Of a stretch of 64,000 bases of DNA, positions 43,129-52,527 are shown piece after piece. A program made the position numbers and the translations under genes. The notes beneath the pieces were generated by a model. It made no database searches. It had not been told where the DNA came from and saw nothing but the letters and a program-made list of their open reading frames with translations. This DNA is from UBA8296 sp031581145. Lineage in GTDB: Bacteria; Bacteroidota; Rhodothermia; Balneolales; Balneolaceae. The DNA lies in NCBI GenBank assembly GCA_031581145.1, contig JAVLBP010000005.1:26767-90766 (forward strand), written 5' to 3'. How positions within the stretch are numbered: position 1 is the first letter of the stretch; the number at the start of each line of letters is the position of its first letter.

Positions 43129-44208
43129 TTATATCTCGTAGGTATGGTATGTCCCTTCCATGCCTTTGATCGATACGCTCACGGTAGGATCCTCCGCATT
43201 GCTCCAGTCTATTTCGATGAGCCCGTAGTTAATATCAATCACTTTGTCGGTAACCGCACGGCTGTTGGTTTCATCAAATAAACGACTCCAAGTGTTAGTG
43301 AGGCCACTGGAGGTCACATCAACCAGTGGGTCAGCCCAACCCTCAAGATCTTCCACAGAAATTTCACCTGCATGGCGGTCCCCTGAGATGATAAAGGCAT
43401 TTTTTGGTTGCTTCTCAGCAAGCAGATCATAAAAACGCTGCAACTCATTAGGGAAATTGGCCCATTTTTCGAATCGATGCTCTGCGGCAATTACTTGAAT
43501 CGAACTCACAATCACGGTGACATCTGCCTCTGGATCTTCCAGTTGACGTTCGAGCCATGCCCACTGCTCTTCTCCAAGAAGTGTGCCATCCTCATTCGGA
43601 AGATAGGTTGCGTTCTCACCTGACGTACGCTCAATGGGATCACGGAACCAGCGTGTATCCAATAAAATCACTTTTACTCGTCGATCTTCGGGACCATAAT
43701 CATAGCTTCGGTGTGTTCCAGCACGAGATTGAGAAGGGTCATCATCTGATACACCCAAGAACCGATACATCTCAGCCTTGGCAAGCTCTTTTGCAGGATA
43801 TTCCACGCCACCATCATTCACCCCATAGTCATGATCATCCCATGTACCCGTCAGAAATGGCACAGACTCCACAAAGGATGCATAGTCCGTATTGGCCAGT
43901 TGGAGGTCATATGTTTCACGAAATTTCACAGGGTCTTCGGTATCGGCATACACATTATCACCTGTCCAAATCCAAAGATCCGGGTCTTCTTGAGCAATGA
44001 CAGGCCATAGCGGTTGTTCCTTTTGTTCTGAATTGCACGAACCAAACGCAATCACATCAATCACTTGATCTGTGACCATCATGTCTGATTGCGGGCTGAG
44101 TGACGGAATTTTCGTTGTTGCTTCAGAGGCACCATCACCACCACCTGTACATGACAATAGCGTAAGTGAAAAAGAAAGTATCAGTATAGTTTTTAGAGTT
44201 TGATTCAT
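43129..44208 (-). CDS. PhoD-like alkaline phosphatase/phosphodiesterase lipoprotein
   Basis: A 359-residue exported enzyme. A signal peptide with lipobox (LTLLSC, Cys20) anchors it as a lipoprotein. Metal-site motifs of the PhoD/metallophos-2 type are IAFGSCNSEQ near 50, IWTGDNVYAD near 75, TGTWDDHDYGVNDGG near 119, and ISGDRHAGEIS near 270. It would hydrolyse phosphomono- or diesters in the periplasm or at the surface, with Fe/Ca cofactors in known members. It is divergent from an unrelated metallophosphoesterase with a 115-base shared upstream region. Confidence 0.88.
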   Translation of the reverse strand: MNQTLKTILILSFSLTLLSCTGGGDGASEATTKIPSLSPQSDMMVTDQVIDVIAFGSCNSEQKEQPLWPVIAQEDPDLWIWTGDNVYADTEDPVKFRETYDLQLANTDYASFVESVPFLTGTWDDHDYGVNDGGVEYPAKELAKAEMYRFLGVSDDDPSQSRAGTHRSYDYGPEDRRVKVILLDTRWFRDPIERTSGENATYLPNEDGTLLGEEQWAWLERQLEDPEADVTVIVSSIQVIAAEHRFEKWANFPNELQRFYDLLAEKQPKNAFIISGDRHAGEISVEDLEGWADPLVDVTSSGLTNTWSRLFDETNSRAVTDKVIDINYGLIEIDWSNAEDPTVSVSIKGMEGTYHTYEI

Positions 44209-44323
44209 GATCGTTCAGGGGCTAAGGCTGTAGTTTGCTTCTTTTTATGCACATAATGATAAAGTAATATCTATCTACGATGTTGATGTTACTCAATCAT
44301 TAATCTTTTTTCCCATCAATTCA

Positions 44324-45235
44324 ATGAAACGAAAAACATTTCTATCATCTGTCGTTTCTTCCATGGGTCTTCTAGCAACATCAAGCCTCCTTCCAGAGAA
44401 AGTGTTCGGTGTTGATCAACAATCATCGACTCAAGGCACTCCTGTATTACGAATTCTTCACATGACAGATGTGCATATTACTCCAGAAGCTAGTCCAAGA
44501 TTCAAAGCCTTAATCCGACATATTTTAGCAAATCATCAGATTGATTTCGTGCTAAATGGAGGTGATAGCATTATGGCAGCCGATTATAGCGACATCACGG
44601 AAGAGCGTGTCGACAATTTGTGGGCAGCATGGCATGATTGCATCAAAGAATTTGGGAATCGTGAAATCCATAGCGTCATTGGGAATCACGATCCTTGGTG
44701 GGCTAGCCCTGACAAGTCACATGAAAAATATGGGAAGGACTATGTTGTCAAACAATTAGCCGTGCCCAATACGTATTACTCTTTTGATCGCAATGGTTGG
44801 CATTTTATCATGCTTGATGGCAATCATGAGGGGATTTCTTTAGGTGATGAGCAGATGGAGTGGTTAGAGGGCGAACTGGCCGCATTAGAGCCGGGCACTC
44901 CAACATTGTGCATGTCCCATTATCCAGCATTGGGAGTTGGACCACATTTTGTTGGGGGGCTTCATAAAGACTTCAAAGAGCTCAAAAATCTGTTCTATAA
45001 GTATCGAGACTGTGTCCGAGGATTTTTGAGTGGTCATAATCATTTAGATGACTATGCTGTATACAATGGTGTTCAGTATTGTTGTAATGGTTCAATTTCT
45101 GGTTTTTGGTGGGGCGAGGGTGATGATGCTTCCGCTGGGCCTTACTACTATTTGGAAACTCCTCCAGGCTATGCCATCATAGAATGTTACAGTGACGGAA
45201 GCTTTACCAACCAGTATATCCCTCACACGTTTTAA
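44324..45235 (+). CDS. Exported calcineurin-type metallophosphoesterase
   Basis: A 303-residue metallophosphoesterase. The leader (MKRKTFLSSVVSSMGLLATS, cut near KVFG) has a Tat-like look but lacks a full twin-arginine. Five metal-binding blocks are present: LHMTDVHI near 46, NGGDSIMAAD near 84, VIGNHDPWW near 120, CMSHYPALG near 198 and GHNHLDDY near 243. The fold differs from the PhoD-like protein encoded divergently. Its stop lies within a 16-bp tandem repeat shared with the intergenic space before mgsA. Confidence 0.88.
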   Translation: MKRKTFLSSVVSSMGLLATSSLLPEKVFGVDQQSSTQGTPVLRILHMTDVHITPEASPRFKALIRHILANHQIDFVLNGGDSIMAADYSDITEERVDNLWAAWHDCIKEFGNREIHSVIGNHDPWWASPDKSHEKYGKDYVVKQLAVPNTYYSFDRNGWHFIMLDGNHEGISLGDEQMEWLEGELAALEPGTPTLCMSHYPALGVGPHFVGGLHKDFKELKNLFYKYRDCVRGFLSGHNHLDDYAVYNGVQYCCNGSISGFWWGEGDDASAGPYYYLETPPGYAIIECYSDGSFTNQYIPHTF

Positions 45236-45262
45236 TGACGTCAAAATTTAATGACGTCAAAA
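45231..45262. repeat. 16-bp tandem duplication containing TGACGTCA
   Basis: TTTAATGACGTCAAAA occurs twice without a gap, each with the perfect palindrome TGACGTCA. It lies at the convergent 3' ends of the metallophosphoesterase and mgsA genes, so an operator role for these genes is unlikely. Slippage duplication is the simplest explanation. Confidence 0.85.
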
Positions 45263-45269
45263 TCCTACA

Positions 45270-45659
45270 TCATGCCTTTGGATTGGACGACTTAAACAGG
45301 GGTGAGCTTATCACCATATTGGCGGTAGTGCGGTTGCATGCTAAGGGGACATTATACAAAATGCAGATGCGTAACAGCGCTTTGACGTCCACATCGTGTG
45401 GTTGCGCAGCAAGTGGGTCCCAAAAAAAGATAACGGCATCAATCTGCCCATCGGCAATATCACTCCCTATCTGCATATCCCCACCATAGGGACCACTCTT
45501 GTATCGGTGAATGTCAAGATCGGTGGCCTCATTGATAAGCTTCCCAGTGGTACCCGTTGCAAAAAGTTTAAAGGTAGAGAGTGTAAGTTTGTTGTATTCA
45601 GCCCACTCAAGTAAATCTTGTTTTTTGTTGTCGTGAGCAATGAGGGCAACAGCTTTCAT
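45270..45659 (-). CDS. mgsA: Methylglyoxal synthase
   Basis: A 129-residue enzyme converting dihydroxyacetone phosphate to methylglyoxal and phosphate, a bypass that relieves sugar-phosphate stress. Family blocks are ALIAHDNKKQDLLEW near 6, LFATGTTGKLI near 35 (phosphate loop), SGPYGGDMQIGSDIADGQID near 55, FFWDPLAAQPHDVDVKALLR near 77 (catalytic Asp and His), and IPVACNRTTAN-like NVPLACNRTTANM near 103. The length is slightly below the E. coli protein. Confidence 0.96.
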   Translation of the reverse strand: MKAVALIAHDNKKQDLLEWAEYNKLTLSTFKLFATGTTGKLINEATDLDIHRYKSGPYGGDMQIGSDIADGQIDAVIFFWDPLAAQPHDVDVKALLRICILYNVPLACNRTTANMVISSPLFKSSNPKA

Positions 45660-45734
45660 GATACACTTGGACGTTGTTGGGTCAGGTTGGTTCTAAAACT
45701 AGGTTATAGTATACTGAATCATTCACCCTGAAAC

Positions 45735-47297
45735 ATGAGTACTCCTATGAACACACGATTAAATTCTCTACTGAAATTCTCTTTTCTTTGCCTCGTCATG
45801 AGCCTCATAGCCATGCCAACATGGGCCCAAGCCGATCAGTCAGTCCATGCACAAGCGAGTGCATCCAAAGATCATGACGATCATATCCCTTTTGACCCTG
45901 ATCATGCCATTGAAAGTGAGCATGAAGTCACCATTCTGGGCGAAAACGTACCCTACAAAGCCACCACAGGAATGATGCCAGTGTGGGATGAAGATGGACA
46001 GGTTGAAGCAGGGGTGTTTTACGTGTACTACGAGCGGACGGATGTGGAGGACAAGACCACACGCCCCATTGTCTTTTCGTTTAATGGAGGTCCTGGTTCG
46101 GCTTCGTTGTGGATGCACCTTGGGTACACGGGGCCAAGGATTCTCCATATTGATGATGAAGGGTATCCACTTCAACCCTATGGTGTGAAGGACAATCCCT
46201 ACAGTATCCTAGATGTTGCTGATATTGTGTTTGTAGACCCTGTAAACACGGGATTTAGCCGCATTGTGGATGAGGACGTTCCCCGCGATCGTTTTTTTAG
46301 TGTGAATGGGGATGTGAAATACTTATCAGAATGGGTGAGCAATTTTACGTCACGCCAAGGACGGTGGGCGTCGCCTAAGTATCTAATTGGAGAGAGTTAT
46401 GGCACCGTTCGTGTTTCGGGTATGGCGCTTGCGCTTCAGCAGCGTGAGTGGATGCACCTCAATGGAGTGGTACTTGTCTCACCGACAGATTTGGGGATCT
46501 CTCGTGATGGGCCAGTCGAAGCTGCAAACTATCTACCCTATTATGCTGCCACGGCGTGGTATCATGAGCAGCTTGCCCCAGCTCATCAAAATCGTCCCTT
46601 AACTGAGTTTTTAGCCGAGGTTGAGGCGTTTACAATTGATGAATTGCTTCCAGCCATGGCCAAAGGAGCTACCATGCCAGAGGAGACGCGTCAGGCGATG
46701 GCTGCTCAAATGGAAGATTATACGAGCATTGATGCCAAAACATATCTTCAACATAATCTTGCCATGCCCACTTCCTATTTCTGGAAAGAATTGCTTCGAG
46801 ATGAAGGATACACGGTGGGTCGGCTTGATTCGCGCTACAAGGGAATTGATGGTAAAGAGGCAGGTGATCGCCCCGATTACAACGCAGAACTTTCCTCGTG
46901 GGAACACGCTTTTACCCCAGCGATCAACATTTATCTGCGTGACGAACTGGGCTATTCCACCGACTTAAAATACAATGTCTTTGGGCCTGTGTACCCTTGG
47001 GATCGTAGCGGCAATAATACTGGGGCAAATTTACGCTTAGCCATGGCGGAGAACCCTTACCTCCATGTCTTGACCCAAGCAGGATATTATGATGGAGCGA
47101 CAGATTACTTTAATGCAAAATTCAACATGTGGCATCTTGACCCAAGTGGAAAGATGAAAGACCGACTCTCTTTTGAAGGGTATGAAAGTGGACACATGAT
47201 GTATTTGCGCTATGATGATTTACGCGCAAGCAATCAGAGCCTCCGTGAGTTCATCAAGCGTACCATTCCGGCAGCGGATGAACCCGCGAAGTATTGA
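45735..47297 (+). CDS. Serine carboxypeptidase (S10 family), exported
   Basis: A 520-residue S10 peptidase. A signal peptide (residues about 1-33, ending at AWA-QA) precedes the alpha/beta-hydrolase fold. Oxyanion-loop FSFNGGPGSASLWMHLG lies near 105, the nucleophile is in LIGESYGTVR near 220, and the catalytic His in YESGHMMYLRYDD near 490; the Asp is expected just before it. It removes C-terminal residues from peptides at acid pH in known members. The gene ends 15 bases from the convergent MFS gene. Confidence 0.9.
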   Translation: MSTPMNTRLNSLLKFSFLCLVMSLIAMPTWAQADQSVHAQASASKDHDDHIPFDPDHAIESEHEVTILGENVPYKATTGMMPVWDEDGQVEAGVFYVYYERTDVEDKTTRPIVFSFNGGPGSASLWMHLGYTGPRILHIDDEGYPLQPYGVKDNPYSILDVADIVFVDPVNTGFSRIVDEDVPRDRFFSVNGDVKYLSEWVSNFTSRQGRWASPKYLIGESYGTVRVSGMALALQQREWMHLNGVVLVSPTDLGISRDGPVEAANYLPYYAATAWYHEQLAPAHQNRPLTEFLAEVEAFTIDELLPAMAKGATMPEETRQAMAAQMEDYTSIDAKTYLQHNLAMPTSYFWKELLRDEGYTVGRLDSRYKGIDGKEAGDRPDYNAELSSWEHAFTPAINIYLRDELGYSTDLKYNVFGPVYPWDRSGNNTGANLRLAMAENPYLHVLTQAGYYDGATDYFNAKFNMWHLDPSGKMKDRLSFEGYESGHMMYLRYDDLRASNQSLREFIKRTIPAADEPAKY

Positions 47298-47312
47298 GAA
47301 AAAATAGTGTGA

Positions 47313-48653
47313 TTAAGCTGGGCTAGCCTCAAGATTTGGAGCTGGTCCATCTGTTTCTGCCACAGGCTCTTCCACCTCTTCATTTTTTTCCCAGAAGAAC
47401 AGGAAGAAAATGACAGCAATGGCCAACGCAAAAATTGCTGGCATAATCCAAAACGAGGTAGCTCCAGCCAGCCACCCTTCTGTGGTGGATCCATCTAGCT
47501 GGATGCTATCACCCCACCAGCCAAGCACATAATTGCCAATCAACATGCCTGCCCCATAGGTCAGGAGATTGAAAAAGCCTTGGGCGCTCGCTCGAAGATT
47601 TCGTGGTGCTTTTCGGTCTATGTATAACTGCCCGGTGACAAAGAAGAAGTCGTAGCTCACGCCATGAAGAGCAATTCCAAGTACAACAAGTGCCGCAGAA
47701 CTTGGGAATAGTCCAAAGAGAAGGTAGCGGGCGGTCCAGGCGAGCATCCCTATGAGAAGCATCCATTTGACACCCATACGAGCGAGTAACAAAGGAATCG
47801 CAATCATAAACAGCACTTCAGACATCTGACCAATCGCCATGAACGATGCAGATTGTTCACCAAACTGAACAGCGGCAACAAAATCATTGGTGCGGGCATA
47901 ATAGAATGCCAAGGGAATGCTAATGGCAAAACTACAGAGTGAAAAAACGGCAAAATTGCGGTTAGTGAGTAGTTTCACCGCATCTAGCCCAAGCGCACTC
48001 CCTACACTAAACTCCTCCCCTTTTTGTGCAGGAGGCGCAGGAGGCAGCGTGAGGCAATAAAACCCATAAATCACCGATAATATGGCAGCCATTTTTAATG
48101 GAATAGAAGTAGCCTGAGCATTGGCCTCACCTGTAATCAACTCAATAAGAGGTACGTCTACCCAGCCAAGGACAGTTTGTGCCACAATAAATCCTGCTAA
48201 AATCCATCCAACGGTGCCCCATACACGAATGTTTGGAAATTGCTTGTCAGGATCGTCAATGTTGGCAAAGGATACCGCATTCACCAAAGCAAGGGTTGGC
48301 ATGTACAAGAAAAAGTAGCCAAGCATGAGCCAGATAAATGTGCCTGGATCCGTTACTCCAGAAGCATACCAAAGCACCCCCGCTCCCACAATGTGACAGA
48401 AAGCCAACACTCGCTCTGCATTGAAAAATCGATCAGCAATGAGGCCAACGAGCACAGGTGCCAAAAGACCTGCCCAATTATGCGTCGCGTAGGCACTTCC
48501 GATAATGGAATTGATACCTTCCTCACCACTAAAAATATTGAGCATATAGCTGCCCATCGTGACGAAAAAAGCACCCCAGATAAAGAACTGTAAAAACATC
48601 ATGAGGCTTAGTCGAAACATGACGGCGCCTTGTTGTGATGGTGTTTGTGACAT
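47313..48653 (-). CDS. NupG-type nucleoside/sugar MFS transporter
   Basis: A 446-residue MFS protein with about 12 helices. The start RLSLMMFLQFFIWGAFFVTMGSY resembles NupG/XapB nucleoside:H+ symporters, with the paired GAFF motif, and GLIADRFFNAERVLAF near 68 is the loop 2-3 signature. Divergently oriented next to a Gfo/Idh/MocA oxidoreductase and a sugar isomerase-like TIM barrel. In this context a sugar or polyol-glycoside substrate is as likely as a nucleoside. The 146-base divergent interval has no obvious dyad that I could identify. Confidence 0.85.
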   Translation of the reverse strand: MSQTPSQQGAVMFRLSLMMFLQFFIWGAFFVTMGSYMLNIFSGEEGINSIIGSAYATHNWAGLLAPVLVGLIADRFFNAERVLAFCHIVGAGVLWYASGVTDPGTFIWLMLGYFFLYMPTLALVNAVSFANIDDPDKQFPNIRVWGTVGWILAGFIVAQTVLGWVDVPLIELITGEANAQATSIPLKMAAILSVIYGFYCLTLPPAPPAQKGEEFSVGSALGLDAVKLLTNRNFAVFSLCSFAISIPLAFYYARTNDFVAAVQFGEQSASFMAIGQMSEVLFMIAIPLLLARMGVKWMLLIGMLAWTARYLLFGLFPSSAALVVLGIALHGVSYDFFFVTGQLYIDRKAPRNLRASAQGFFNLLTYGAGMLIGNYVLGWWGDSIQLDGSTTEGWLAGATSFWIMPAIFALAIAVIFFLFFWEKNEEVEEPVAETDGPAPNLEASPA

Positions 48654-48799
48654 AGTGTGTTGGAATGAATGAAATGAACTTTAAAAAAGCGTTTTTTTAC
48701 GCAGATTTCAAGAGAGGATGAACTTTAGTACTTTTCATGTCCAAGATTTGAGTCAAATATGGGTCATTAAAGGCCCTAAATGTCCAGAAGAACAAGAGC

Positions 48800-49954
48800 A
48801 TGAGCAAAATACGATTGGCAATGGTAGGAGGGGGTCAGGGTGCCTTCATTGGTGCTGTCCACAGAACGGCTGCATGGATAGATGGGCAAGCAGAATTTGT
48901 CGCTGGATCCTTTAGCTCCAACCCTGAAAAGTGTAAAGAAACAGGCCAAGATTTATACATGGACCCCAATCGGGTCTACGAGACCTATTCGCAAATGATC
49001 GAAGCGGAAGCCTCAAGGCCCAAAGACGATAGAATCCATGCGGTTTCAATTGTTACACCCAATCATCTTCATGCAGCGCCTGCACTCGAAGCGATGGCGC
49101 AAGGCTTTCATGTGATTGTTGATAAGCCGATGGCCTTTTCCGTCGAAGAGGGCATAGAGATGGAAACAACGGCTCGTGAACATAACGTGTTACTCGCTGT
49201 CACCCACACCTACAGTGGGTATCCAATGCTTAAAGAGATGAAACATCGAGTCGCTAGGGGAGATATTGGCACCATACGAAAGATTTTTGTTGAATACCCC
49301 CAAGGATGGCTGTCCACCGGCTTGGAGCAGGAAGGCCAAAAACAAGCCTCCTGGCGCACGGATCCCAGTAAATCAGGCGCGGGTGGAGCCGTCGGCGATA
49401 TTGGTACCCACGCAGCACATCTAGCAGAGTATGTTTCTGGCTCCTCCATCACCCACGTGGCGGCAGAGCTTGGAGTTCATGTGGAGGGTCGCAGACTCGA
49501 TGATGACGCGGCTGCTTTGCTACGATTCGAAGAGGGGGCTACGGGCGTTTTGATGGCTACTCAGGTAGCTGCGGGTGAAGAAAACACCCTGAAACTTCGC
49601 ATCTATGGAGAACTCGGAGGATTGGAATGGAGTCATGCGGATGCTAATACACTGATGTTTAAGCCACTTGATGCACCGATACAAACTCTTCGCACAGGAA
49701 ATGGATACTTATGTGAAGCCGCGGCGAAGGCCTCTCGCATCCCCCCGGGACATCCTGAGGGGTATCTCGAAGCGTTTGCAAATCTCTACACGGAATTTTT
49801 TCGGGCTATTCGTGATACACAAGCAGGTACACGTTCGACGTACGATTTTCCAGATGGAGTGGATGGGGTTCACGGTTTGCAATTTATCGATGCGATGATC
49901 CGTTCCTCCCATTCTGATCAAAAATGGACAGAAGTTGAGCGGTATAAGCCATGA
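48800..49954 (+). CDS. Gfo/Idh/MocA family oxidoreductase
   Basis: A 384-residue NAD(P)-dependent oxidoreductase. The Rossmann start is LAMVGGGQGAFIGAVHR (residues 6-22). VTPNHLHAAPALEAMAQGFHVIVDKPMAF near 90-118 carries the family's EKP-like DKP motif. The C-terminal Gfo-like domain includes GDIGTHAAHLAEYVSG near 197, with the catalytic-type Asp/His. No leader: cytosolic. Such enzymes reduce or oxidise sugars and polyols at C3 or C2. It is followed by a TIM-barrel isomerase, so the pair may process a keto-sugar imported by the porter upstream. Confidence 0.9.
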   Translation: MSKIRLAMVGGGQGAFIGAVHRTAAWIDGQAEFVAGSFSSNPEKCKETGQDLYMDPNRVYETYSQMIEAEASRPKDDRIHAVSIVTPNHLHAAPALEAMAQGFHVIVDKPMAFSVEEGIEMETTAREHNVLLAVTHTYSGYPMLKEMKHRVARGDIGTIRKIFVEYPQGWLSTGLEQEGQKQASWRTDPSKSGAGGAVGDIGTHAAHLAEYVSGSSITHVAAELGVHVEGRRLDDDAAALLRFEEGATGVLMATQVAAGEENTLKLRIYGELGGLEWSHADANTLMFKPLDAPIQTLRTGNGYLCEAAAKASRIPPGHPEGYLEAFANLYTEFFRAIRDTQAGTRSTYDFPDGVDGVHGLQFIDAMIRSSHSDQKWTEVERYKP

Positions 49955-50058
49955 ATTTGACAGACGAACGCAACGCTTAAGAATGCATTGCCGCGTTTAG
50001 CAATCAAAGAGGGTACCTAAATCATCGATTCACAAGAACATCAACGTACAATCATACC

Positions 50059-51120
50059 ATGAAAACCATTCAAGGACCTGCCATTTTTCTAGCTCAATTT
50101 GTGGGTGATCAAGAGCCATTCAACACCCTTGAAGGGATGTGTCAATGGGCTGCAGATTTAGGCTATAAAGGCATTCAAATCCCTACGTGGGAATCTCGCT
50201 TAATCGACCTCAAAAAGGTTGCCGAAAGCAAAGACTACGCCGAAGAGTATCGTGGCAAAATTGAGTCTTTTGGCCTTCAGATCACGGAGTTATCAACGCA
50301 CCTTCAAGGGCAACTCGTGGCATTGCATCCAGCCTACCATCAAATGTTTGATGCCTTTGCCCCGAAAGAGCTTCACGGGAATCGAAGAGGCAAAATGGAG
50401 TGGGCAGCAGAACAGGTGAAGCTAGGCGCCAAAGCCAGTGCTAATCTTGGCTTGAAAGCTCAAGCAGTCTTTCCTGGCGCATTGATGTGGCACACCGTAT
50501 ATCCATGGCCGCAACGTCCAGCAGGACTGGTGGAGGATGGATTTAAGGAGCTGGCAAGGCTCTGGGAGCCCATTTTGAAGGTGTTTGACGATCAAGACGT
50601 TGAGGCATGCTTTGAGTTACATGCAGGCGAAGATATCCACGATGGGATTACTTTTGAGCGGTTTTTGGCAGCCACGGGTGACCACCCGAGAGTCAAAATG
50701 TTGTTTGACCCATCCCATTTTATTTTGCAACACCTTGATTACCTCGAATTAATCGATATTTATCACCCCTACATTAAAGCGATGCATGTCAAGGATGCAG
50801 AGTTTATTAAATCGGGACGAAGTGGTGCCTGGGGTGGATATCAAGACTGGATTGATCGACCAGGACGTTTTCGTTCGATTGGTGACGGGCAAGTTGATTT
50901 TCGTGGAATTTTTAGCCGACTCTCCAAAGTGGGATTTGAAGGGTGGGCTGTGCTTGAGTGGGAGTGTTGCATTAAATCACCAGAGCAAGGAGCCAAAGAG
51001 GGAGCACAACGCATTAATGAATACATTATAGAGGTTACAGACAAAGCATTCGATGACTTTGCGGGTACCGATGCAGATCCTGCACTTAACCGACGAATTT
51101 TAGGCTTGGATGAAGCATAA
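50059..51120 (+). CDS. Sugar phosphate isomerase/epimerase-like TIM barrel
   Basis: A 353-residue AP-endonuclease-2/xylose-isomerase-like TIM barrel, cytosolic. Typical blocks are WAADLGYKGIQIPTWESR near 30, ITELSTHLQGQLVALHPAY near 78, ACFELHAGEDIHDG near 188 and LFDPSHFILQHLDYL near 217 with metal-ligand His/Asp/Glu, then AMHVKDAEF near 240 and WAVLEWEC near 295. It probably acts after the Gfo/Idh/MocA enzyme on a keto-sugar or sugar acid. The substrate is not identifiable from sequence. Confidence 0.88.
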   Translation: MKTIQGPAIFLAQFVGDQEPFNTLEGMCQWAADLGYKGIQIPTWESRLIDLKKVAESKDYAEEYRGKIESFGLQITELSTHLQGQLVALHPAYHQMFDAFAPKELHGNRRGKMEWAAEQVKLGAKASANLGLKAQAVFPGALMWHTVYPWPQRPAGLVEDGFKELARLWEPILKVFDDQDVEACFELHAGEDIHDGITFERFLAATGDHPRVKMLFDPSHFILQHLDYLELIDIYHPYIKAMHVKDAEFIKSGRSGAWGGYQDWIDRPGRFRSIGDGQVDFRGIFSRLSKVGFEGWAVLEWECCIKSPEQGAKEGAQRINEYIIEVTDKAFDDFAGTDADPALNRRILGLDEA

Positions 51121-51174
51121 TTAAACCCTCAATCCGAAGTGAATCAACCCAGCAGTTATTTCAAGAACCATACG

Positions 51175-52515
51175 ATGAACAAGACGCCCAACCCAACAAC
51201 TACCCCTATCCAAGATTACGTCAATCTTGTGAATCCAGACTCTCAGTGGATTACAAACATGAGTGTGGATCAGGCCAAAGAGATTATCCGGTCTGGAGAT
51301 CCCAAGGGTGTTGAGCAAATCCAAGGCTCCTATGCTCTGGCTGAAAAAGTTGGGCAGACGGTTTGGTTGGCACGATCGTTGAGTCGCCCATTACGATACT
51401 TTATGGCCAAGCAAGAGGCGGGGCCTTTGCTGGTGATTGCTGAGCGTATAGATGAGATCTACGAGTACCTCAAAACGCTGGGACTTCACGAACAATTCAA
51501 TCCAGTCTACACCCGTATGGTGCCTGCCCATTATGTCGTTCGGTTAGAGGTGGTGGGTTGTCCTGATCCAAATCCTCAGTATGAGCGCTATTATACCCCA
51601 TCAGAAGAGACTATGCCTGTCGATATTGATGAGGTTGGACGAGCCTATGTAGGATCTATGGCTGATGAGGTGTCTACGTGGTTACAATCGATTGACGAAA
51701 AGGAACCCATTGGCGTCCTGTTATCGGGAGGAATTGATAGTGGCTCTGTATTCTTGGTAACACTCCACCAAATGCTCAAAATGGGGATGTCGCCCACTCG
51801 GCTCAAAGCGTTTACGCTAAATGTGGATGGTGGAAGTGATGCCGAGCAGACAAGAGAGTTCCTAGAACAACTCGGTATGAGTATGTATCTCGAAGAGATG
51901 GACGCAACGGTTGACGAAGTTGATATTCATGAGACCATACGTGTTATAGAGGACTACAAACAGCGAGATGTTGAGGCGGCAAGTATGGTCTTGACCCTTG
52001 TGAAAAAAATTCGTGAGCGTTACCCAGAATGGACATGGATTCTTGACGGGGACGGAGGCGATGAAAACCTCCGGTCCTATCCAATTGAGGAAAACCCCGA
52101 GCTTACCATTCGTAGTGTGCTCAATAATCACCTACTCTATCATGAAGGGTGGGGTGTGGACAAAATTAAGCACTCTTTAACCTACAGTGGTGGCCTAAGC
52201 CGTGGGGTTGTTCGCACGCATGCTCCATTGGCATCCTATGAGTTCCGTGGATTTAGCCCCTATACAATGCCATCGGTGGTCGATACCGCCGAACGTATCC
52301 CATTTATTGAACTGACACAATGGTCCCATGAAGCCTTGTATGCACTCAAGGGGCAAGTTGTTCATGCAGGTGTGAAGGCGATAACTGGCTATGATCTACC
52401 GGTGTTTCCAAAACGTCGGATGCAAGAGGGTGCAGTTTCAAAAAAAGGGTATAAGAAGTTATTCGAAGGGGGTGAACTGGCTTGGAGACAATATTTTACA
52501 TCTCTTTATATGTAG
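51175..52515 (+). CDS. Asparagine synthetase-like (AsnB family) ligase without glutaminase nucleophile
   Basis: A protein of 446 residues from the ATG at 51175 (a GTG at 51139 would add 12). The N-terminal part keeps the second half of the class II amidotransferase fold (QGSYALAEKV, LARSLSRPLRYF, AERIDEIYEYL), but there is no N-terminal cysteine, so it cannot release ammonia from glutamine in the usual way. The ATP-pyrophosphatase half is intact: LLSGGIDSGSVF near 190 (PP-loop SGGxDS) and LDGDGGDENLRSYP near 300. This layout resembles beta-lactam synthetase-type AsnB relatives, which form amide bonds with another amine. It is the first gene of a three-gene operon with a radical SAM gene and a flavoenzyme gene. 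Confidence 0.82.
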   Translation: MNKTPNPTTTPIQDYVNLVNPDSQWITNMSVDQAKEIIRSGDPKGVEQIQGSYALAEKVGQTVWLARSLSRPLRYFMAKQEAGPLLVIAERIDEIYEYLKTLGLHEQFNPVYTRMVPAHYVVRLEVVGCPDPNPQYERYYTPSEETMPVDIDEVGRAYVGSMADEVSTWLQSIDEKEPIGVLLSGGIDSGSVFLVTLHQMLKMGMSPTRLKAFTLNVDGGSDAEQTREFLEQLGMSMYLEEMDATVDEVDIHETIRVIEDYKQRDVEAASMVLTLVKKIRERYPEWTWILDGDGGDENLRSYPIEENPELTIRSVLNNHLLYHEGWGVDKIKHSLTYSGGLSRGVVRTHAPLASYEFRGFSPYTMPSVVDTAERIPFIELTQWSHEALYALKGQVVHAGVKAITGYDLPVFPKRRMQEGAVSKKGYKKLFEGGELAWRQYFTSLYM

Positions 52516-52527
52516 CTGCTTGTACGT

